A DNA stretch of 64,000 nucleotides from Massilia sp. Root133 (GCF_001426525.1 NZ_LMEW01000011.1:1-64000), one strand, 5' to 3'. Counted from the stretch's first letter, positions 8,759 to 18,407 are shown. Notes: a model not told the origin generated them from the sequence alone. Program-made: numbers and translations.

Positions 8759-9523
8759 ATGAAACCCGTCGCACCTGGAACCGTCATCTTCCATCGCCAT
8801 CGCGGCTATGGTGTCATCACCCACGTCAACCTGCTGACAGGCTGGATTTCCGCACGCTTCGGCAACGAGTCGCGCACGCTCGACCTGAACCTGTCGACCG
8901 ACGAGGTGCAGCACGCCGATGGCGAAGCGATCCTGTTCCGCCGCTCGCCGCCGGACCGCATGCCGCATGCGCGCCTGATGGCGATGGTGCGCGCGCTCCA
9001 CATGGCCGGCTACGAAAAGCTGTACCTGTATTCCTGGCCCAAGCCGTCCGGCCTTCACTGGCGCTGGCAATTGTTCACGGGTAAGCGCGACTGGATGCAG
9101 CGGCCATGGCGCGAAGGCTGGTACGGTTCGGGTGCCGACTACAACAACAACCCCGTGATGGGATGGGGCGATGCACCTGGCTCCACCACGGACGAGCTGA
9201 TCCACGCCCTGGCGAAGTTCGACCCGGAAGGCCTCGCACGCGCGCTCGGGCGCGACGACGATCACACCGCGTGGTTCGCGAGCGTGTGCGATGCGCTGCT
9301 GCCGGGTTACATGTATTCCTTCGACATGGCACCGATGCAGCAGAACGCGAACGGCGGCCTCATCGAGATGCCGCCGGTGCCCATCGTGCCCGTGCGCGCA
9401 GGCTTGCCCGCGTATGCCGGGCCCGTGATCGAATGGCCGCCCGGCTGGGCCGGCTTGTGGACGCGCCGGCATGAGATGCCGATGCGTAAGCCCAATTTCA
9501 CGGGCGAGCCCGAGTTGCGTTAA
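8759..9523 (+). CDS. conserved hypothetical protein
   Basis: The product has 254 residues and I did not recognise its family. It has no signal peptide or membrane segment and is rich in Trp and Pro. Its N-terminal part (GTVIFHRHRGYGVITHVN, then TGWISARFG) looks like a small beta-barrel of the kind that binds nucleic acid or protein, but this is only an impression. The central part contains the aromatic stretches YLYSWPKPSG and GWYGSGADYNNNP. The ATG at 8759 (MKPVAPG) is preferred over a TTG at 8738. It is divergent from the asparaginase homologue, and its stop codon overlaps that of the convergent dehydrogenase by four bases. Confidence 0.7.
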   Translation: MKPVAPGTVIFHRHRGYGVITHVNLLTGWISARFGNESRTLDLNLSTDEVQHADGEAILFRRSPPDRMPHARLMAMVRALHMAGYEKLYLYSWPKPSGLHWRWQLFTGKRDWMQRPWREGWYGSGADYNNNPVMGWGDAPGSTTDELIHALAKFDPEGLARALGRDDDHTAWFASVCDALLPGYMYSFDMAPMQQNANGGLIEMPPVPIVPVRAGLPAYAGPVIEWPPGWAGLWTRRHEMPMRKPNFTGEPELR

Positions 9524-10503
9524 AGCGCCTCGGTATTCAGGATGTTGGTCGGAGTCCCGTTCGCAAAATTGACGACATTTTCGAACGCCGCCCGGAAATA
9601 CAACTCATAACTGTCCCGCTCGACATACCCGAGGTGCGGCGTCGCCAGCACGGTCGGAATCTTCAGGATATCCGCATCGGCCGCCAGCGGCTCGCTGGTG
9701 AACACGTCCAGCGCCGCATAGCCCGGCCGTCCCTTGCGCAGCGCCGCCTCCAGCGCGCCTTCCTCCACCAATTCCGCCCGGCTCGTGTTCACGAACAAGG
9801 CGTCGCGCTTCATGCGCGCCAGGTCGTCGGCCTTGACGATGCCGCGCGTCGCATCGTTCAGCCGCAGGTGCACACTGACCACGTCGGCCTGCTCGAAGAA
9901 CGCTTCGCGCGTCGGCGCGGCCGTCAAACCCTCGGCGACCGCGGCGGCCCGGCTTTTCTCGCTGCCCCACACCATCACCTGCATCCCGAACGCCTGCGCA
10001 TAGCCCGCGATCAGGTGTCCGATCTTGCCGTAGCCCCAGATCCCCAGCGTACGACCCTTCAGCACGCGGCCCAGGCCGTTGAGCTCGGGATTGATCGACG
10101 CCGTCTGCCACAGCCCGTCCTTCAGGTTGTTGGCGTAAGGCACGATCTTGCGGCTGGCCGCCATGATCAGCGCCCACGTCAGTTCGGCCGGCGCGACCGG
10201 CGAGCCGACGCCTTCCGCGATCGCGACGCCGTGTTCGGTCGCGCCCGCCACGTCGATGTGTCCGGCGACCTTGCCCGTCTGGGACAGCAGCTTCAAATTG
10301 GGCAGCTTGGCCAGCAGCGCGCGCGGAAACGTGGTGCGTTCGCGGATCAGGACCAACGCGTCGAACGGCGCCAGGCGGATCGCCAGTTGGCCCAGGCCAC
10401 GGGTCGAACTGTTGAACACTTTGACCTCGTGGCCGTCCAACATGCGGAAGCATTCGAGGGAGCGGACGGCGTCCTGGTAATCGTCAAGGATTGCAATTTT
10501 CAT
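9520..10503 (-). CDS. D-2-hydroxyacid dehydrogenase family protein
   Basis: This 327-residue cytoplasmic NAD(P)-dependent enzyme of the D-isomer 2-hydroxyacid dehydrogenase family interconverts a 2-oxoacid and its D-2-hydroxyacid. The substrate domain lies at both ends, with the Rossmann domain between. The dinucleotide motif is GIWGYGKIGHLIAG near residue 153. The catalytic Arg is in VNTSRAELVEEG, and the catalytic His is in ATPHLGYVE near residue 297. It belongs to the branch close to phosphoglycerate dehydrogenase-like proteins; the substrate cannot be told from sequence. It starts at an ATG (MKIAILDDYQDA) and ends overlapping the preceding convergent gene by four bases. It is divergent from pckG across a long leader. 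Confidence 0.88.
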   Translation of the reverse strand: MKIAILDDYQDAVRSLECFRMLDGHEVKVFNSSTRGLGQLAIRLAPFDALVLIRERTTFPRALLAKLPNLKLLSQTGKVAGHIDVAGATEHGVAIAEGVGSPVAPAELTWALIMAASRKIVPYANNLKDGLWQTASINPELNGLGRVLKGRTLGIWGYGKIGHLIAGYAQAFGMQVMVWGSEKSRAAAVAEGLTAAPTREAFFEQADVVSVHLRLNDATRGIVKADDLARMKRDALFVNTSRAELVEEGALEAALRKGRPGYAALDVFTSEPLAADADILKIPTVLATPHLGYVERDSYELYFRAAFENVVNFANGTPTNILNTEAL

Positions 10504-10946
10504 GGATGTTAGCGGATGTTATCGGCAAGAAAGTAATGAAATGACAGAATTTGAACGATAGGAAATAGCCTACTACTTTGCTCAACCAAAATTCCTACAT
10601 TTTTGTTGTGCAAGCATTCTAAAGCCGTTTGCGCAGGTGTAGAATCGACCAGAAATAAGAGCCCGAGATGTCAGACTGACATCATTTGCGGCCAGCAGCA
10701 CACGTTCCAACCAGCCCGCCGGCCTCCGCGCACACGCGACCCCGGGCTGGCGACATGACCGCCGTAGCACTGAACCGTGAACCGCACGGCTTTCCAGGTG
10801 CGGGCCCACGAGGCCATCCTTGACGACGATCCTGCCGGGACAAGATTAACGGGATTCCGACCGCCGCGCGCATTGCAGGCCGCCGCCTCTGCCGCATCAA
10901 GGCCATCGGAATCGCCAGGGATTCTTAATTGGCATTGGAGGTATGT
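10504..10946. other. long intergenic region between the dehydrogenase and pckG
   Basis: These 443 bases separate two divergent genes and contain no credible coding frame. The part next to the dehydrogenase (about 10504-10660) is AT-richer and should hold both promoters. A TAGAAT hexamer at 10640-10645, preceded by GTG, looks like an extended -10 for pckG, which would give it a leader of about 290 bases. No hairpin series or known riboswitch was recognised in that leader. Confidence 0.4.
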
Positions 10947-12812
10947 ATGAACCAGCCCGTGATGGGCGGCGTCGCCGCACTGAACGTCCCAGCTTACATC
11001 AAGCACAATAAACTCATCAATTGGGTGGCCGAGATCGCGGCCCTCACGAAGCCCGACGCCATCTACTGGTGCGACGGCTCCGAAGAAGAGTACGACCGCC
11101 TGTGCGCACAGATGGTCGAAGCGGGCACGATGAAGCGCCTGAACCCGGAGAAGCGCCCGAACTCGTATCTGGCGTGCTCCGACCCGAGCGACGTGGCGCG
11201 TGTCGAAGACCGCACCTTCATCTGCTCGGCCACGAAGGAGCAGGCGGGCCCGACCAATAACTGGGTCGACCCGAACGAAATGCGCCAGACCCTGAACGGC
11301 CTGTTCGACGGCTGCATGGCCGGCCGCACGATGTATGTCGTGCCGTTCTCGATGGGCCCACTGGGCTCGCCGATCGCGCATATCGGCGTGGAACTGTCCG
11401 ATTCTCCGTATGTCGCCGTCAACATGCGCATCATGACCCGCATGGGCAAGGCCGTGTACGACGTGCTGGGCGCCGACGGCGATTTCGTGCCGTGCGTGCA
11501 CACCGTCGGCATGCCGCTGCAGGCGGGCCAGCAGGACGTGCGTTGGCCGTGCAACTCGACCAAGTACATCGTGCACTATCCGGAAACGCGCGAGATCTGG
11601 TCGTTCGGCTCCGGCTACGGCGGCAACGCGCTGCTGGGCAAGAAATGCTTCGCGCTGCGCATCGCTTCCAACATGGGTTACCAGGAAGCCCAGCAAGGCG
11701 GCACCGGCTGGCTGGCCGAGCACATGCTGATCCTGGGCGTGGAATCGCCGCAGGGCGACAAGAAATACGTCGCGGCCGCGTTCCCGTCGGCCTGCGGCAA
11801 GACGAACTTCGCCATGCTGATCCCGCCCGCCGGTTTCGAAGGCTGGAAGGTCACGACCATCGGCGACGACATCGCGTGGATCAAACCGGGTGCCGACGGC
11901 AAGCTGTACGCCATCAACCCGGAAGCGGGCTATTTCGGCGTCGCCCCGGGCACGAACGAAAAGACCAATCCGAACTGCATGGCCTCGCTGCGCGAAAACG
12001 TCATCTTCACGAACGTGGCGCTGACCGACGACGGCGACGTATGGTGGGAAGGCATGACCAAGGAAGCCCCGGCGCACCTGATCGACTGGCAGGGCAAGGA
12101 CTGGACTCCGGCGTCCGGCACCAAGGCCGCGCACCCGAACGCGCGCTTCACCGTGGCCGCCACGCAGAACCCGGTGATCGACCCGGCGTGGGACGATCCG
12201 GCCGGCGTGCCGATCTCGGCCTTCATCTTCGGCGGCCGCCGCTCGACGACGGTGCCGCTCGTGACGGAAGCCCGCAACTGGACGGAAGGCGTGTACATGG
12301 CCGCCACGATGGGCTCGGAAACGACGGCCGCCGCCGCCGGCCAGATGGGCATCGTCCGCCGCGACCCGTATGCCATGCTGCCGTTCATCGGCTACAACAT
12401 GAGCGACTACTTCCAGCACTGGCTCAACCTGGGCCAGAAAGTCGCCGACAAGAACCCGCAAGCGCTGCCGAAGATCTTCTGCGTCAACTGGTTCCGCACC
12501 GATGACAACGGCAAGTTCGTGTGGCCGGGCTACGGCGACAATATGCGCGTGCTGAAGTGGATCCTGGACCGCAGCCAGGGCCAGGCCGGCGGCGTCGAGC
12601 ACATGTTCGGCACCACCCCGACCTACGGCGACCTGAACTGGACCGGCATCGAGTTCACGTCCGAGCAGTTCACCACGATCACGTCGATCGACAAGGATGC
12701 ATGGCGCGAAGAACTGAAGCTGCACACCGAACTGTTCGACAAGCTGGCTTACCGCCTGCCGCAGGAACTGGTCGCGACCAAGGCGCAGCTGGAGAAGCGC
12801 CTGGCCGAGTAA
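10947..12812 (+). CDS. pckG: phosphoenolpyruvate carboxykinase (GTP)
   Basis: This 621-residue gluconeogenic enzyme converts oxaloacetate and GTP to phosphoenolpyruvate, GDP and CO2 in the cytoplasm. The ATG at 10947 (MNQPVMGG) is chosen for the GGAGG five bases upstream; an earlier in-frame start at 10929 would hide that site. The family blocks are in place: the N-terminal [12 protein letters not shown], the phosphate-binding [12 protein letters not shown] (near residue 280), the metal-binding IGDDIAWIK, and [14 protein letters not shown]. Length and motifs match the GTP type rather than the ATP type. It has a long leader and a strong terminator, so it is probably a single-gene unit. Its presence fits growth on amino acids and organic acids. 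Confidence 0.97.
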   Translation: MNQPVMGGVAALNVPAYIKHNKLINWVAEIAALTKPDAIYWCDGSEEEYDRLCAQMVEAGTMKRLNPEKRPNSYLACSDPSDVARVEDRTFICSATKEQAGPTNNWVDPNEMRQTLNGLFDGCMAGRTMYVVPFSMGPLGSPIAHIGVELSDSPYVAVNMRIMTRMGKAVYDVLGADGDFVPCVHTVGMPLQAGQQDVRWPCNSTKYIVHYPETREIWSFGSGYGGNALLGKKCFALRIASNMGYQEAQQGGTGWLAEHMLILGVESPQGDKKYVAAAFPSACGKTNFAMLIPPAGFEGWKVTTIGDDIAWIKPGADGKLYAINPEAGYFGVAPGTNEKTNPNCMASLRENVIFTNVALTDDGDVWWEGMTKEAPAHLIDWQGKDWTPASGTKAAHPNARFTVAATQNPVIDPAWDDPAGVPISAFIFGGRRSTTVPLVTEARNWTEGVYMAATMGSETTAAAAGQMGIVRRDPYAMLPFIGYNMSDYFQHWLNLGQKVADKNPQALPKIFCVNWFRTDDNGKFVWPGYGDNMRVLKWILDRSQGQAGGVEHMFGTTPTYGDLNWTGIEFTSEQFTTITSIDKDAWREELKLHTELFDKLAYRLPQELVATKAQLEKRLAE

Positions 12813-12882
12813 GGCGCACGGAGAAATACAGGCGAGGAGACGACGGCCGCGCGCACGACGATGCGGCCGCGATAAAAATGGG

Positions 12883-12913
12883 AAAGGACAGGCTTGGTGG
12901 CCTGTCCTTTTTT
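12883..12913 (+). terminator. intrinsic terminator of pckG
   Basis: AAAGGACAGGC (12883-12893) pairs with GCCTGTCCTTT (12900-12910) around TTGGTG and is followed by more T residues. It lies 70 bases after the pckG stop codon. Confidence 0.9.
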
Positions 12914-12946
12914 CATTACCTCATCGTGGCCTGTACAAGCAGAGCA

Positions 12947-13080
12947 ATGCAACTAACCGACACCGGGTCGGCCGCCAAGTCCGACCGGCCGTCGAAGACG
13001 TGCGCCCGTTGCGGACTGCGTTCAGCTGGCGCAAGAAATGGAAGCGCGACTGGGAGGAGGTGACACGGTTCGGAGCGCGG
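12947..13080 (+). pseudogene. remnant of a DUF2256 zinc-finger protein gene
   Basis: From an ATG at 12947 the frame reads into PSKTCARCG. After a one-base loss at about 13018 the adjacent frame continues FSWRKKWKRDWEEV. Together these give the signature of DUF2256 proteins (KTCxxCGRPFxWRKKWxRDWxxVxYCSxxCR), small proteins of about 50 residues. The expected second cysteine pair is not readable: the sequence after EEV runs TRFGARSP. A frameshift plus loss of two zinc ligands means the gene is dead, barring sequence error. The rest of 12914-13246 holds only regulatory sequence for the next gene. Confidence 0.6.
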
Positions 13081-13191
13081 TCGCCGCGTATCGCTTCCTT
13101 AACGAATTTAAATCATCACATTGTGGAAAATCATTTGGGTTTTTGATTTTACTAAATGCGGCTTATCCTCTATCCTTTCGTCAACTCGCAT

Positions 13192-13205
13192 TGTTAGCGC
13201 AAACA
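13192..13205. promoter_or_regulatory. LacI-type operator upstream of the GH39 gene
   Basis: TGTTAGCGCAAACA is an inverted repeat with one mismatch. It closely resembles the XylR (LacI family) operator TGGTAGCGCTAACA of xanthomonads. It lies 41 bases before the start of a predicted beta-xylosidase gene, so control by xylose or xylo-oligosaccharides is a natural inference. The regulator is not in the window. Confidence 0.6.
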
Positions 13206-13246
13206 TCTTAGAGATAAGCGAGCTTCGACGTAAAAGGACAATAGAC

Positions 13247-14815
13247 ATGAGACACCGCCGCACCGTGCTGCGCGCCGCTCTGGCGCTGGCTTTCACCACC
13301 CCATTCGCATTGCCCGCCATGGCCGCCGACGCCGCGCGCCAGATCGTCATCGACGCGAACGCGCCGACCGTCCCGCGCGACCATGCCGCCGACCTGTCGG
13401 TGGGTTCCGATTACCCGGGCACGCTGATCCGCGACGACAGCCTGGCCCAGTTGAAGATCGCGAAGGATGAGCTGGGCTTCCGCTACATCCGCTTCCACGG
13501 CATCTTCCACGACGTGCTGGGCACGTTCAAGGTCGTCGACGGCAAACCCGTCTACAACTGGACGAAGATCGACTACCTGTACGACAAGCTGCTGGGCATG
13601 GGCATCAAGCCGTTCGTCGAGCTGGGCTTCACGCCGGAAGCGATGAAGACGTCGGACAACAGCATCTTCTACTGGAAGGGCAATACCTCGCACCCGAAAC
13701 CGGAACTGTGGGCAGGCCTCGTCGACGCCTTCGTGCGTCACGTGCAGCAGCGCTACGGCAAGGACGAAGTGCGCACCTGGTTCTTCGAAGTGTGGAACGA
13801 GCCGAACCTGGACGGTTTCTGGGAAAAGGCCGACCAGAAGGCCTACTTCGACCTGTATGACGTGACCGCGAAGACCATCAAGGCGATCGACCCGACGCTG
13901 CGCGTGGGCGGTCCGGCGACGGCGGGTGCGGCCTGGGTGCCGGAATTCCTCGCGCACACGCAGAAGAGCGGTGCCGCGGTCGACTTCATCGCCACGCACA
14001 CCTATGGCGTGGACGGCGGCTTCCTGGACGAGAACGGCCAGGGCGACCAGAAGCTGTCGCCGTCGCCGGACGGCATCGTCGGCGACGTGCGCAAGGTCCG
14101 CAAGGAGATCGAAGCGTCGTACCTGCCCAAGCTGCCGCTGTATTTCACGGAATGGAGCACGAGCTACAACCCGCGCGACCTGGTGCACGATTCGTACATC
14201 AGCGCCGCCTACATCCTGTCGAAGCTGAAGGCGACGGAAGGCATCGCGCAGGGCATGAGCTACTGGACCTATACGGACCTGTTCGAGGAACCGGGTCCGC
14301 CGACCGCGCCGTTCGAAGGCGGTTTCGGCCTGATGAATCCGCAGGGCATCCGCAAACCCGCCTGGTTCGCCTACAAGTACATGAACGAGCTGGGCGACCA
14401 GCAGGTGCAGACCGCCGACAAGCAAAGCTGGGTGACGAAGGACGCGAACGGCGTGCAGGTGCTGGCGTGGGACTTCCAGACGCCGGACATGGGCAAGAAG
14501 ACCAACCGCCCGTTCTTCGGCGCCGTCCAGCCGACGAAGAACGGCACGCCGTTGACGCTGTCGCTGAAGGGCATGAAGCCGGGCACGTATCACGTCCAGG
14601 TGTACCGCACGGGCTTCAAGGCCAATGACGCGTACACGGCCTACATCGAGATGGGCAAGCCGAAAACCCTGGCGGCCGACCAGCTCGCGAAGCTGCAGGC
14701 GCTGACGGTCGACAAGCCCGAGACGCGCACCGTGAAGGTCGCGGCGAACGGCACCGCGAACGTGCAGGTGCCGATGCGCGCGAACGACGTGGTCCTGGTG
14801 AAGATCGCGAAGTAA
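13247..14815 (+). CDS. GH39 family glycoside hydrolase (beta-xylosidase type)
   Basis: This 522-residue exported enzyme is predicted to release xylose or a related sugar from beta-linked oligosaccharides by a retaining mechanism. The ATG at 13247 follows AAAAGGA; a longer frame from 13121 lacks a site. The signal peptide ends near PAMAADA (about residue 25). The TIM-barrel catalytic domain shows the acid/base Glu in FFEVWNEPNLDGFW (near 186) and the nucleophile Glu in LYFTEWSTSY (near 303). The accessory beta-sandwich occupies the last 150 residues. GH39 also contains alpha-L-iduronidases, so the sugar is not certain. A XylR-like operator lies just upstream. No transporter is in the same transcription unit; the next gene is convergent. 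Confidence 0.85.
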   Translation: MRHRRTVLRAALALAFTTPFALPAMAADAARQIVIDANAPTVPRDHAADLSVGSDYPGTLIRDDSLAQLKIAKDELGFRYIRFHGIFHDVLGTFKVVDGKPVYNWTKIDYLYDKLLGMGIKPFVELGFTPEAMKTSDNSIFYWKGNTSHPKPELWAGLVDAFVRHVQQRYGKDEVRTWFFEVWNEPNLDGFWEKADQKAYFDLYDVTAKTIKAIDPTLRVGGPATAGAAWVPEFLAHTQKSGAAVDFIATHTYGVDGGFLDENGQGDQKLSPSPDGIVGDVRKVRKEIEASYLPKLPLYFTEWSTSYNPRDLVHDSYISAAYILSKLKATEGIAQGMSYWTYTDLFEEPGPPTAPFEGGFGLMNPQGIRKPAWFAYKYMNELGDQQVQTADKQSWVTKDANGVQVLAWDFQTPDMGKKTNRPFFGAVQPTKNGTPLTLSLKGMKPGTYHVQVYRTGFKANDAYTAYIEMGKPKTLAADQLAKLQALTVDKPETRTVKVAANGTANVQVPMRANDVVLVKIAK

Positions 14816-14821
14816 TGTCGC

Positions 14822-16204
14822 TCAGCTCCACTGCATCAGGCAGGGGGGCACGAGCAGCACGAGGGCCAGCACCAGGTAGATCAGCTGCAGCGGGATCATC
14901 CACCTGGCCCACGTGATCCATGGCACGCGCGCGAGCGCGAGCACGCCGACCGTGATGCCGGACGTCGGGATCATGGGCGTCGACAGCTCGCCGAGTTGAA
15001 AAGCGAGGATCGCGGTCTGGCGCGTGACGCCCACGAGGTCCGCGAGCGGCGCCATGATCGGCATCGTCAGCGCGGCCTGGCCCGTACCCGAGTGGATGAA
15101 GAAGTTGATCACCGACTGGATCAGGTACATCTTCTGCGCCGCGAATACGGGGTGGCTCGACTGCACGAGCGGCATCAGGCCATGCAGCATCGTGTCGATG
15201 ATGTGGGCGTCGCGCGCGAGGATCATCGTGCCGCGCGCGATCGCGATCACGAGCGCCGTCGGTGCCAGGTCCTTCGCGCCCTGCATGAAGGCCGCCACCC
15301 AGTTGTCGGACCCCAGCCGGCCCACGATGCCCACGACGATCGCCATGGATAAGAACAGCGCCGCGATCTCGTCGATGTACCAGTCGAACTTCACCACGCC
15401 GATCACCATCGCCGCCAGCGCCAGCGCGAAGATCGCCAGCACTGCCTTGTGCCGGCCCGTCATGCGGTCGAGCCCCGTGGCAGCCGGCTGTTCAAGGCGC
15501 CGCGTCTGGTCCAGCACATAGGTCGGGCTCAGCGTGGGGTTCTGCTTCACGCGCGCCGCGTACCACATCAGGAACAGGATCGTGACGGACGTTGTCGCCA
15601 CCCACACGATCAGGCGATAGCCGATCCCCGAAAACACGGGCACGCCCGCGATGCCCTGCGCGATGCCGACGTTGAACGGATTGAGGAAGGCGGCGCCGAA
15701 GCCGGCCTGCGAACCGAGGAACGGGATCGACACGCCGGTGATGGTGTCGTAGCCGAGCGCCAGCGCGAGCGGCACGAAGATCAGCACGAACGGAATCGCC
15801 TCCTCGTTCATGCCGAACGTGGCGCCGCCCAGTGAGAACAGGGTGACGAAGACGGGGATCAGCGCCGCGCGCACGAGCGCCGAGTGTTCGTGCATGCGGG
15901 CGATCGAACGGATGCCCGTGTCGATCGCGTCGGTCTTCTGCACGACCGCGAACGCGCCGCCGACGACCAGCACGAAGCCGATGATCTGCGCCGCCTCCAC
16001 GAAGCCCTTGATGGGCGCCTTCATCAGCGCAACGAGGCCTTGCGGCGCGCTCTCGACATAGTGGAACGAGGCCGGGTCGATGAGCTGCTTGCCGTTCACG
16101 AGATGCGTGTCGTACTTCCCGCCGGGGATGAACCACGTCGCCAGCGCGATCAGCGCGAGGATCGCGAACAGCAGCACGAAGGTATTGGGAATTCGTAGTC
16201 GCAT
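14822..16204 (-). CDS. YfcC family membrane permease
   Basis: This inner-membrane permease of about 460 residues, with some twelve hydrophobic segments, belongs to the YfcC branch of the DcuC-like carriers (PF03606). Homology begins with RIPNTFVLLFAILALIALATW and IPGGKY. Further family blocks are GMNEEAIPFVLIFVPLALALG and LGSQAGFGAAFLNPFNVGIAQ, and the end carries TSGITVGVLALARVPW. Members include basic amino acid and dicarboxylate carriers, so an amino acid, dipeptide or acidic substrate fits. The ATG at 16204 is two bases after the deacylase stop; a GTG at 16210 would overlap it by four bases. Either way the two genes are translationally coupled, which supports uptake of the deacylase substrate or product. 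Confidence 0.88.
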   Translation of the reverse strand: MRLRIPNTFVLLFAILALIALATWFIPGGKYDTHLVNGKQLIDPASFHYVESAPQGLVALMKAPIKGFVEAAQIIGFVLVVGGAFAVVQKTDAIDTGIRSIARMHEHSALVRAALIPVFVTLFSLGGATFGMNEEAIPFVLIFVPLALALGYDTITGVSIPFLGSQAGFGAAFLNPFNVGIAQGIAGVPVFSGIGYRLIVWVATTSVTILFLMWYAARVKQNPTLSPTYVLDQTRRLEQPAATGLDRMTGRHKAVLAIFALALAAMVIGVVKFDWYIDEIAALFLSMAIVVGIVGRLGSDNWVAAFMQGAKDLAPTALVIAIARGTMILARDAHIIDTMLHGLMPLVQSSHPVFAAQKMYLIQSVINFFIHSGTGQAALTMPIMAPLADLVGVTRQTAILAFQLGELSTPMIPTSGITVGVLALARVPWITWARWMIPLQLIYLVLALVLLVPPCLMQWS

Positions 16205-16206
16205 GA

Positions 16207-17325
16207 TCACTGACTCAAAAGTGAACCCGAACGGAAGGGCGTCGTCCCCGCGATCTTACAGATGTGCATCCCGCGCAGCAGGTGGCGGTGTGCGGTGCTC
16301 GCGAACAGCAGGCCGTCGCGGCTCGCATGCACGGTCGCCGTGTCGCCGGTGACCGGGTTGACAATGTCGGCGACGGCGTCGCCCGCCTTCACCTCGTCGC
16401 CCAGCGCTTTCAGGAACACGAGCACGCCCGTCTGCGGCGCGTGCAGCGGTTCCACGGCTTCCAGCGGCGACGCCGCGCACCGCGGCGCGGGCAGCGGCGC
16501 CGGCGGGTTGTCGACGACGCCTTCGCGCGCGAGGAACTGCAGCAGCGCGTGCGCATCCTGTTCCGCGTAATCGTAGCGCACGTCCATCTCGCCGCGCAGT
16601 TCGACCGTGACGGCGGCGCAGGCGGGTGGAATTGGTATCTCTGGACCGAAGTGCGCGGCCAGGTCCCACCACAGCTTGCTGCAGGCCTCGTCGAACGGTT
16701 CGCCGCCCGAACCGGCGGACAGCAGATAGGCACGCGCGCCGAGCAGCGTCGCCAGTGGCGCCACGCGGTCCGCCAGCGCGGGACCGGTATAGACGTGCAG
16801 CAGCGCCTCGTTGTCGCAGTGCAGATCGAGCACGATGTCGGCGTCGATCGCCATCCCAAGCAGCGTTTTTTTCAGCACCTGCGTTGCGTCCTGCGGCTCC
16901 CACCGTTCGACGGCGGCGCGTGCCGCCGCACGGATCGCGGCCACGTTCGCGGCCGAATCCAGCCCGAGCCGGCCGGCCAGCGCATCTTTCAATTCGTCGG
17001 CGACGTGGCGGAAGGCGCGGTTGAAATTGGTACCGGTGCCGAGGTCGAAGCGCCCGAACGGCGCGCCGTGCACGATCTGCGACAGCCCGATCGGATTCGC
17101 GGCGGGTACCAGGATCACTTCGCCGCGGATGCGTCCCTCGCCATCGAGCCGTTCGAGTTCGCGCCGCAGGACGTGCGCGACGAGCATCGCGGGCACCTCG
17201 TCCGCGTGCAGCGATGCCTGGATATAGACCTTGCCGCCGCTGCCCGCGCTGCCGTAGTGGTACGACGTGAGCTGGTAACTGGCGACGCCCGGTTCGGTCG
17301 CGATCGGATGGGTCTTCGTATGCAT
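16207..17325 (-). CDS. succinylglutamate desuccinylase/aspartoacylase family zinc hydrolase
   Basis: This 372-residue cytoplasmic metallo-hydrolase of the AstE/AspA (M14-like) family cleaves amide bonds of acylated or aspartyl amino acids. The ATG at 17325 (MHTKTHPIATEPG) follows AGGAGAC. Zinc ligands are visible as His40 and Glu43 in ASLHADEVPA, with the third His in VLDLHCDNEALLH. The catalytic glutamate is probably in VTVELRGEMDV. A C-terminal beta-barrel (QTGVLVFLKALGDEVKAGD) is shaped like a barrel-sandwich hybrid, as in many family members. It is coupled to the YfcC permease and divergent from an RpiR regulator, a TonB receptor and a cyanophycinase. I infer a role in splitting beta-aspartyl dipeptides or a similar acyl amino acid. 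Confidence 0.85.
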   Translation of the reverse strand: MHTKTHPIATEPGVASYQLTSYHYGSAGSGGKVYIQASLHADEVPAMLVAHVLRRELERLDGEGRIRGEVILVPAANPIGLSQIVHGAPFGRFDLGTGTNFNRAFRHVADELKDALAGRLGLDSAANVAAIRAAARAAVERWEPQDATQVLKKTLLGMAIDADIVLDLHCDNEALLHVYTGPALADRVAPLATLLGARAYLLSAGSGGEPFDEACSKLWWDLAAHFGPEIPIPPACAAVTVELRGEMDVRYDYAEQDAHALLQFLAREGVVDNPPAPLPAPRCAASPLEAVEPLHAPQTGVLVFLKALGDEVKAGDAVADIVNPVTGDTATVHASRDGLLFASTAHRHLLRGMHICKIAGTTPFRSGSLLSQ

Positions 17326-17392
17326 GCGGACGTGTCTCCTGGCGGCGGGTCTGCGGCCGATTATGTATGAATTTTTACACAACGTAAATCGA

Positions 17393-17454
17393 TGAAAGAT
17401 TATTTTCAAAATGTTGTTGAGTTGGGCGCCGCACCTGTTTTACATTAAAAAACA
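17393..17454. promoter_or_regulatory. divergent control region with two candidate RpiR operators
   Basis: Two inverted repeats lie between the divergent deacylase and rpiR-type genes in an AT-rich stretch. TGAAA-GATTAT-TTTCA spans 17393-17408, and TGTTTT-N7-AAAACA spans 17436-17454. Their location between the units and beside a DNA-binding regulator makes them candidate sites for that regulator. Neither matches a published consensus known to me. Confidence 0.45.
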
Positions 17455-17477
17455 TTAACTCATTGACATCCGGTCAC

Positions 17478-18407
17478 ATGACGCCTGCCGCCCCGTCCAG
17501 CGCCTCTCCCGACATCGGTTTCGCCGAGTCTTCGCTCGGCCAGTCGCTGTTGCGGGTGCTGGCCGAAGGGTCGACGTCGAACCGCGCGATCGCGGATTAC
17601 GTGCTGCGCAACCAGGTGCGCGTGACGGCGCTCGGCATCGAGGAACTGGCCGATGCGTGCGACGTGTCGACGGCGACCATCAGCCGCTTCGCGCGCGACC
17701 TCGGTTTCAGGAATTACGCGGCGATGCGGGGCGCGGTCGCGGAAACGCTGCAGTCCGTGTTGCAGCCCGTCGAAAAGCTGCGCAGCACGATCGCGCGCCG
17801 CGCTGCGAAAGCGTCGCCCGCGCTGGAAAGCCTGGGTTATGCGGAAGCGGCCATCACGGCCACGAGCCGCGCGCTGGCCGGCACGCAGATCGACCGCATC
17901 GGCGCCGTGCTCACCAGGGCGCGCACCGTGTACGTGCTGGGGTTCGGCCTGTCGTCGTTCCTCGCGGGCGCGCTCGCGATGCATCTGCAGCCGTTCTGCC
18001 GCCACGTCGTCGAAGCGGCGGCGAGCGGCGGTACGGAAGTCGCGGCGAGCCACCTCGCCACGATCACCGGCAAGGACGTGCTGGTCGTGATCTCGCTGCC
18101 GCGCTACACGCTGGACGCCGCGTCGCTGACCCGGTTCGCGCGCGATGCCGGCGCGACGATCGTCTCGATCACAGATTCGCCCGCGTCGCCGCTCGCCGAA
18201 CTGGGGCACCACGTGCTGTATGCGCACAGCACGCACCCGGTGCTGCCCAGCAGTTCGAGCGCCGCGCTGGCCGTCATCGAGGCGCTGGCCGTGTCGCTGA
18301 TGACGTCCAACAAGGCCAACGTGGCCAAGGCGGCCCGCCACACCGAGGCGATCGCCGCGTATCTCCACGGTGAACACCAGATTCGCAAGCTCGTCAAAAA
18401 AACCTGA
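17478..18407 (+). CDS. MurR/RpiR family transcriptional regulator
   Basis: This 309-residue DNA-binding regulator has an N-terminal winged-helix domain (about residues 15-90, including VSTATISRFARDLGFRNYAAM) and a C-terminal SIS domain (about 125-260, including YVLGFGLSSFLAG and VVISLPRYTLDA). SIS domains usually sense phosphosugars, but RpiR proteins linked to amino acid or peptide loci are common. The ATG at 17478 is preferred to a TTG at 17463. It heads the plus-strand unit (regulator, TonB receptor, cyanophycinase) and faces the minus-strand deacylase/permease unit. That layout predicts control of both sides from the shared intergenic region. Confidence 0.9.
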   Translation: MTPAAPSSASPDIGFAESSLGQSLLRVLAEGSTSNRAIADYVLRNQVRVTALGIEELADACDVSTATISRFARDLGFRNYAAMRGAVAETLQSVLQPVEKLRSTIARRAAKASPALESLGYAEAAITATSRALAGTQIDRIGAVLTRARTVYVLGFGLSSFLAGALAMHLQPFCRHVVEAAASGGTEVAASHLATITGKDVLVVISLPRYTLDAASLTRFARDAGATIVSITDSPASPLAELGHHVLYAHSTHPVLPSSSSAALAVIEALAVSLMTSNKANVAKAARHTEAIAAYLHGEHQIRKLVKKT

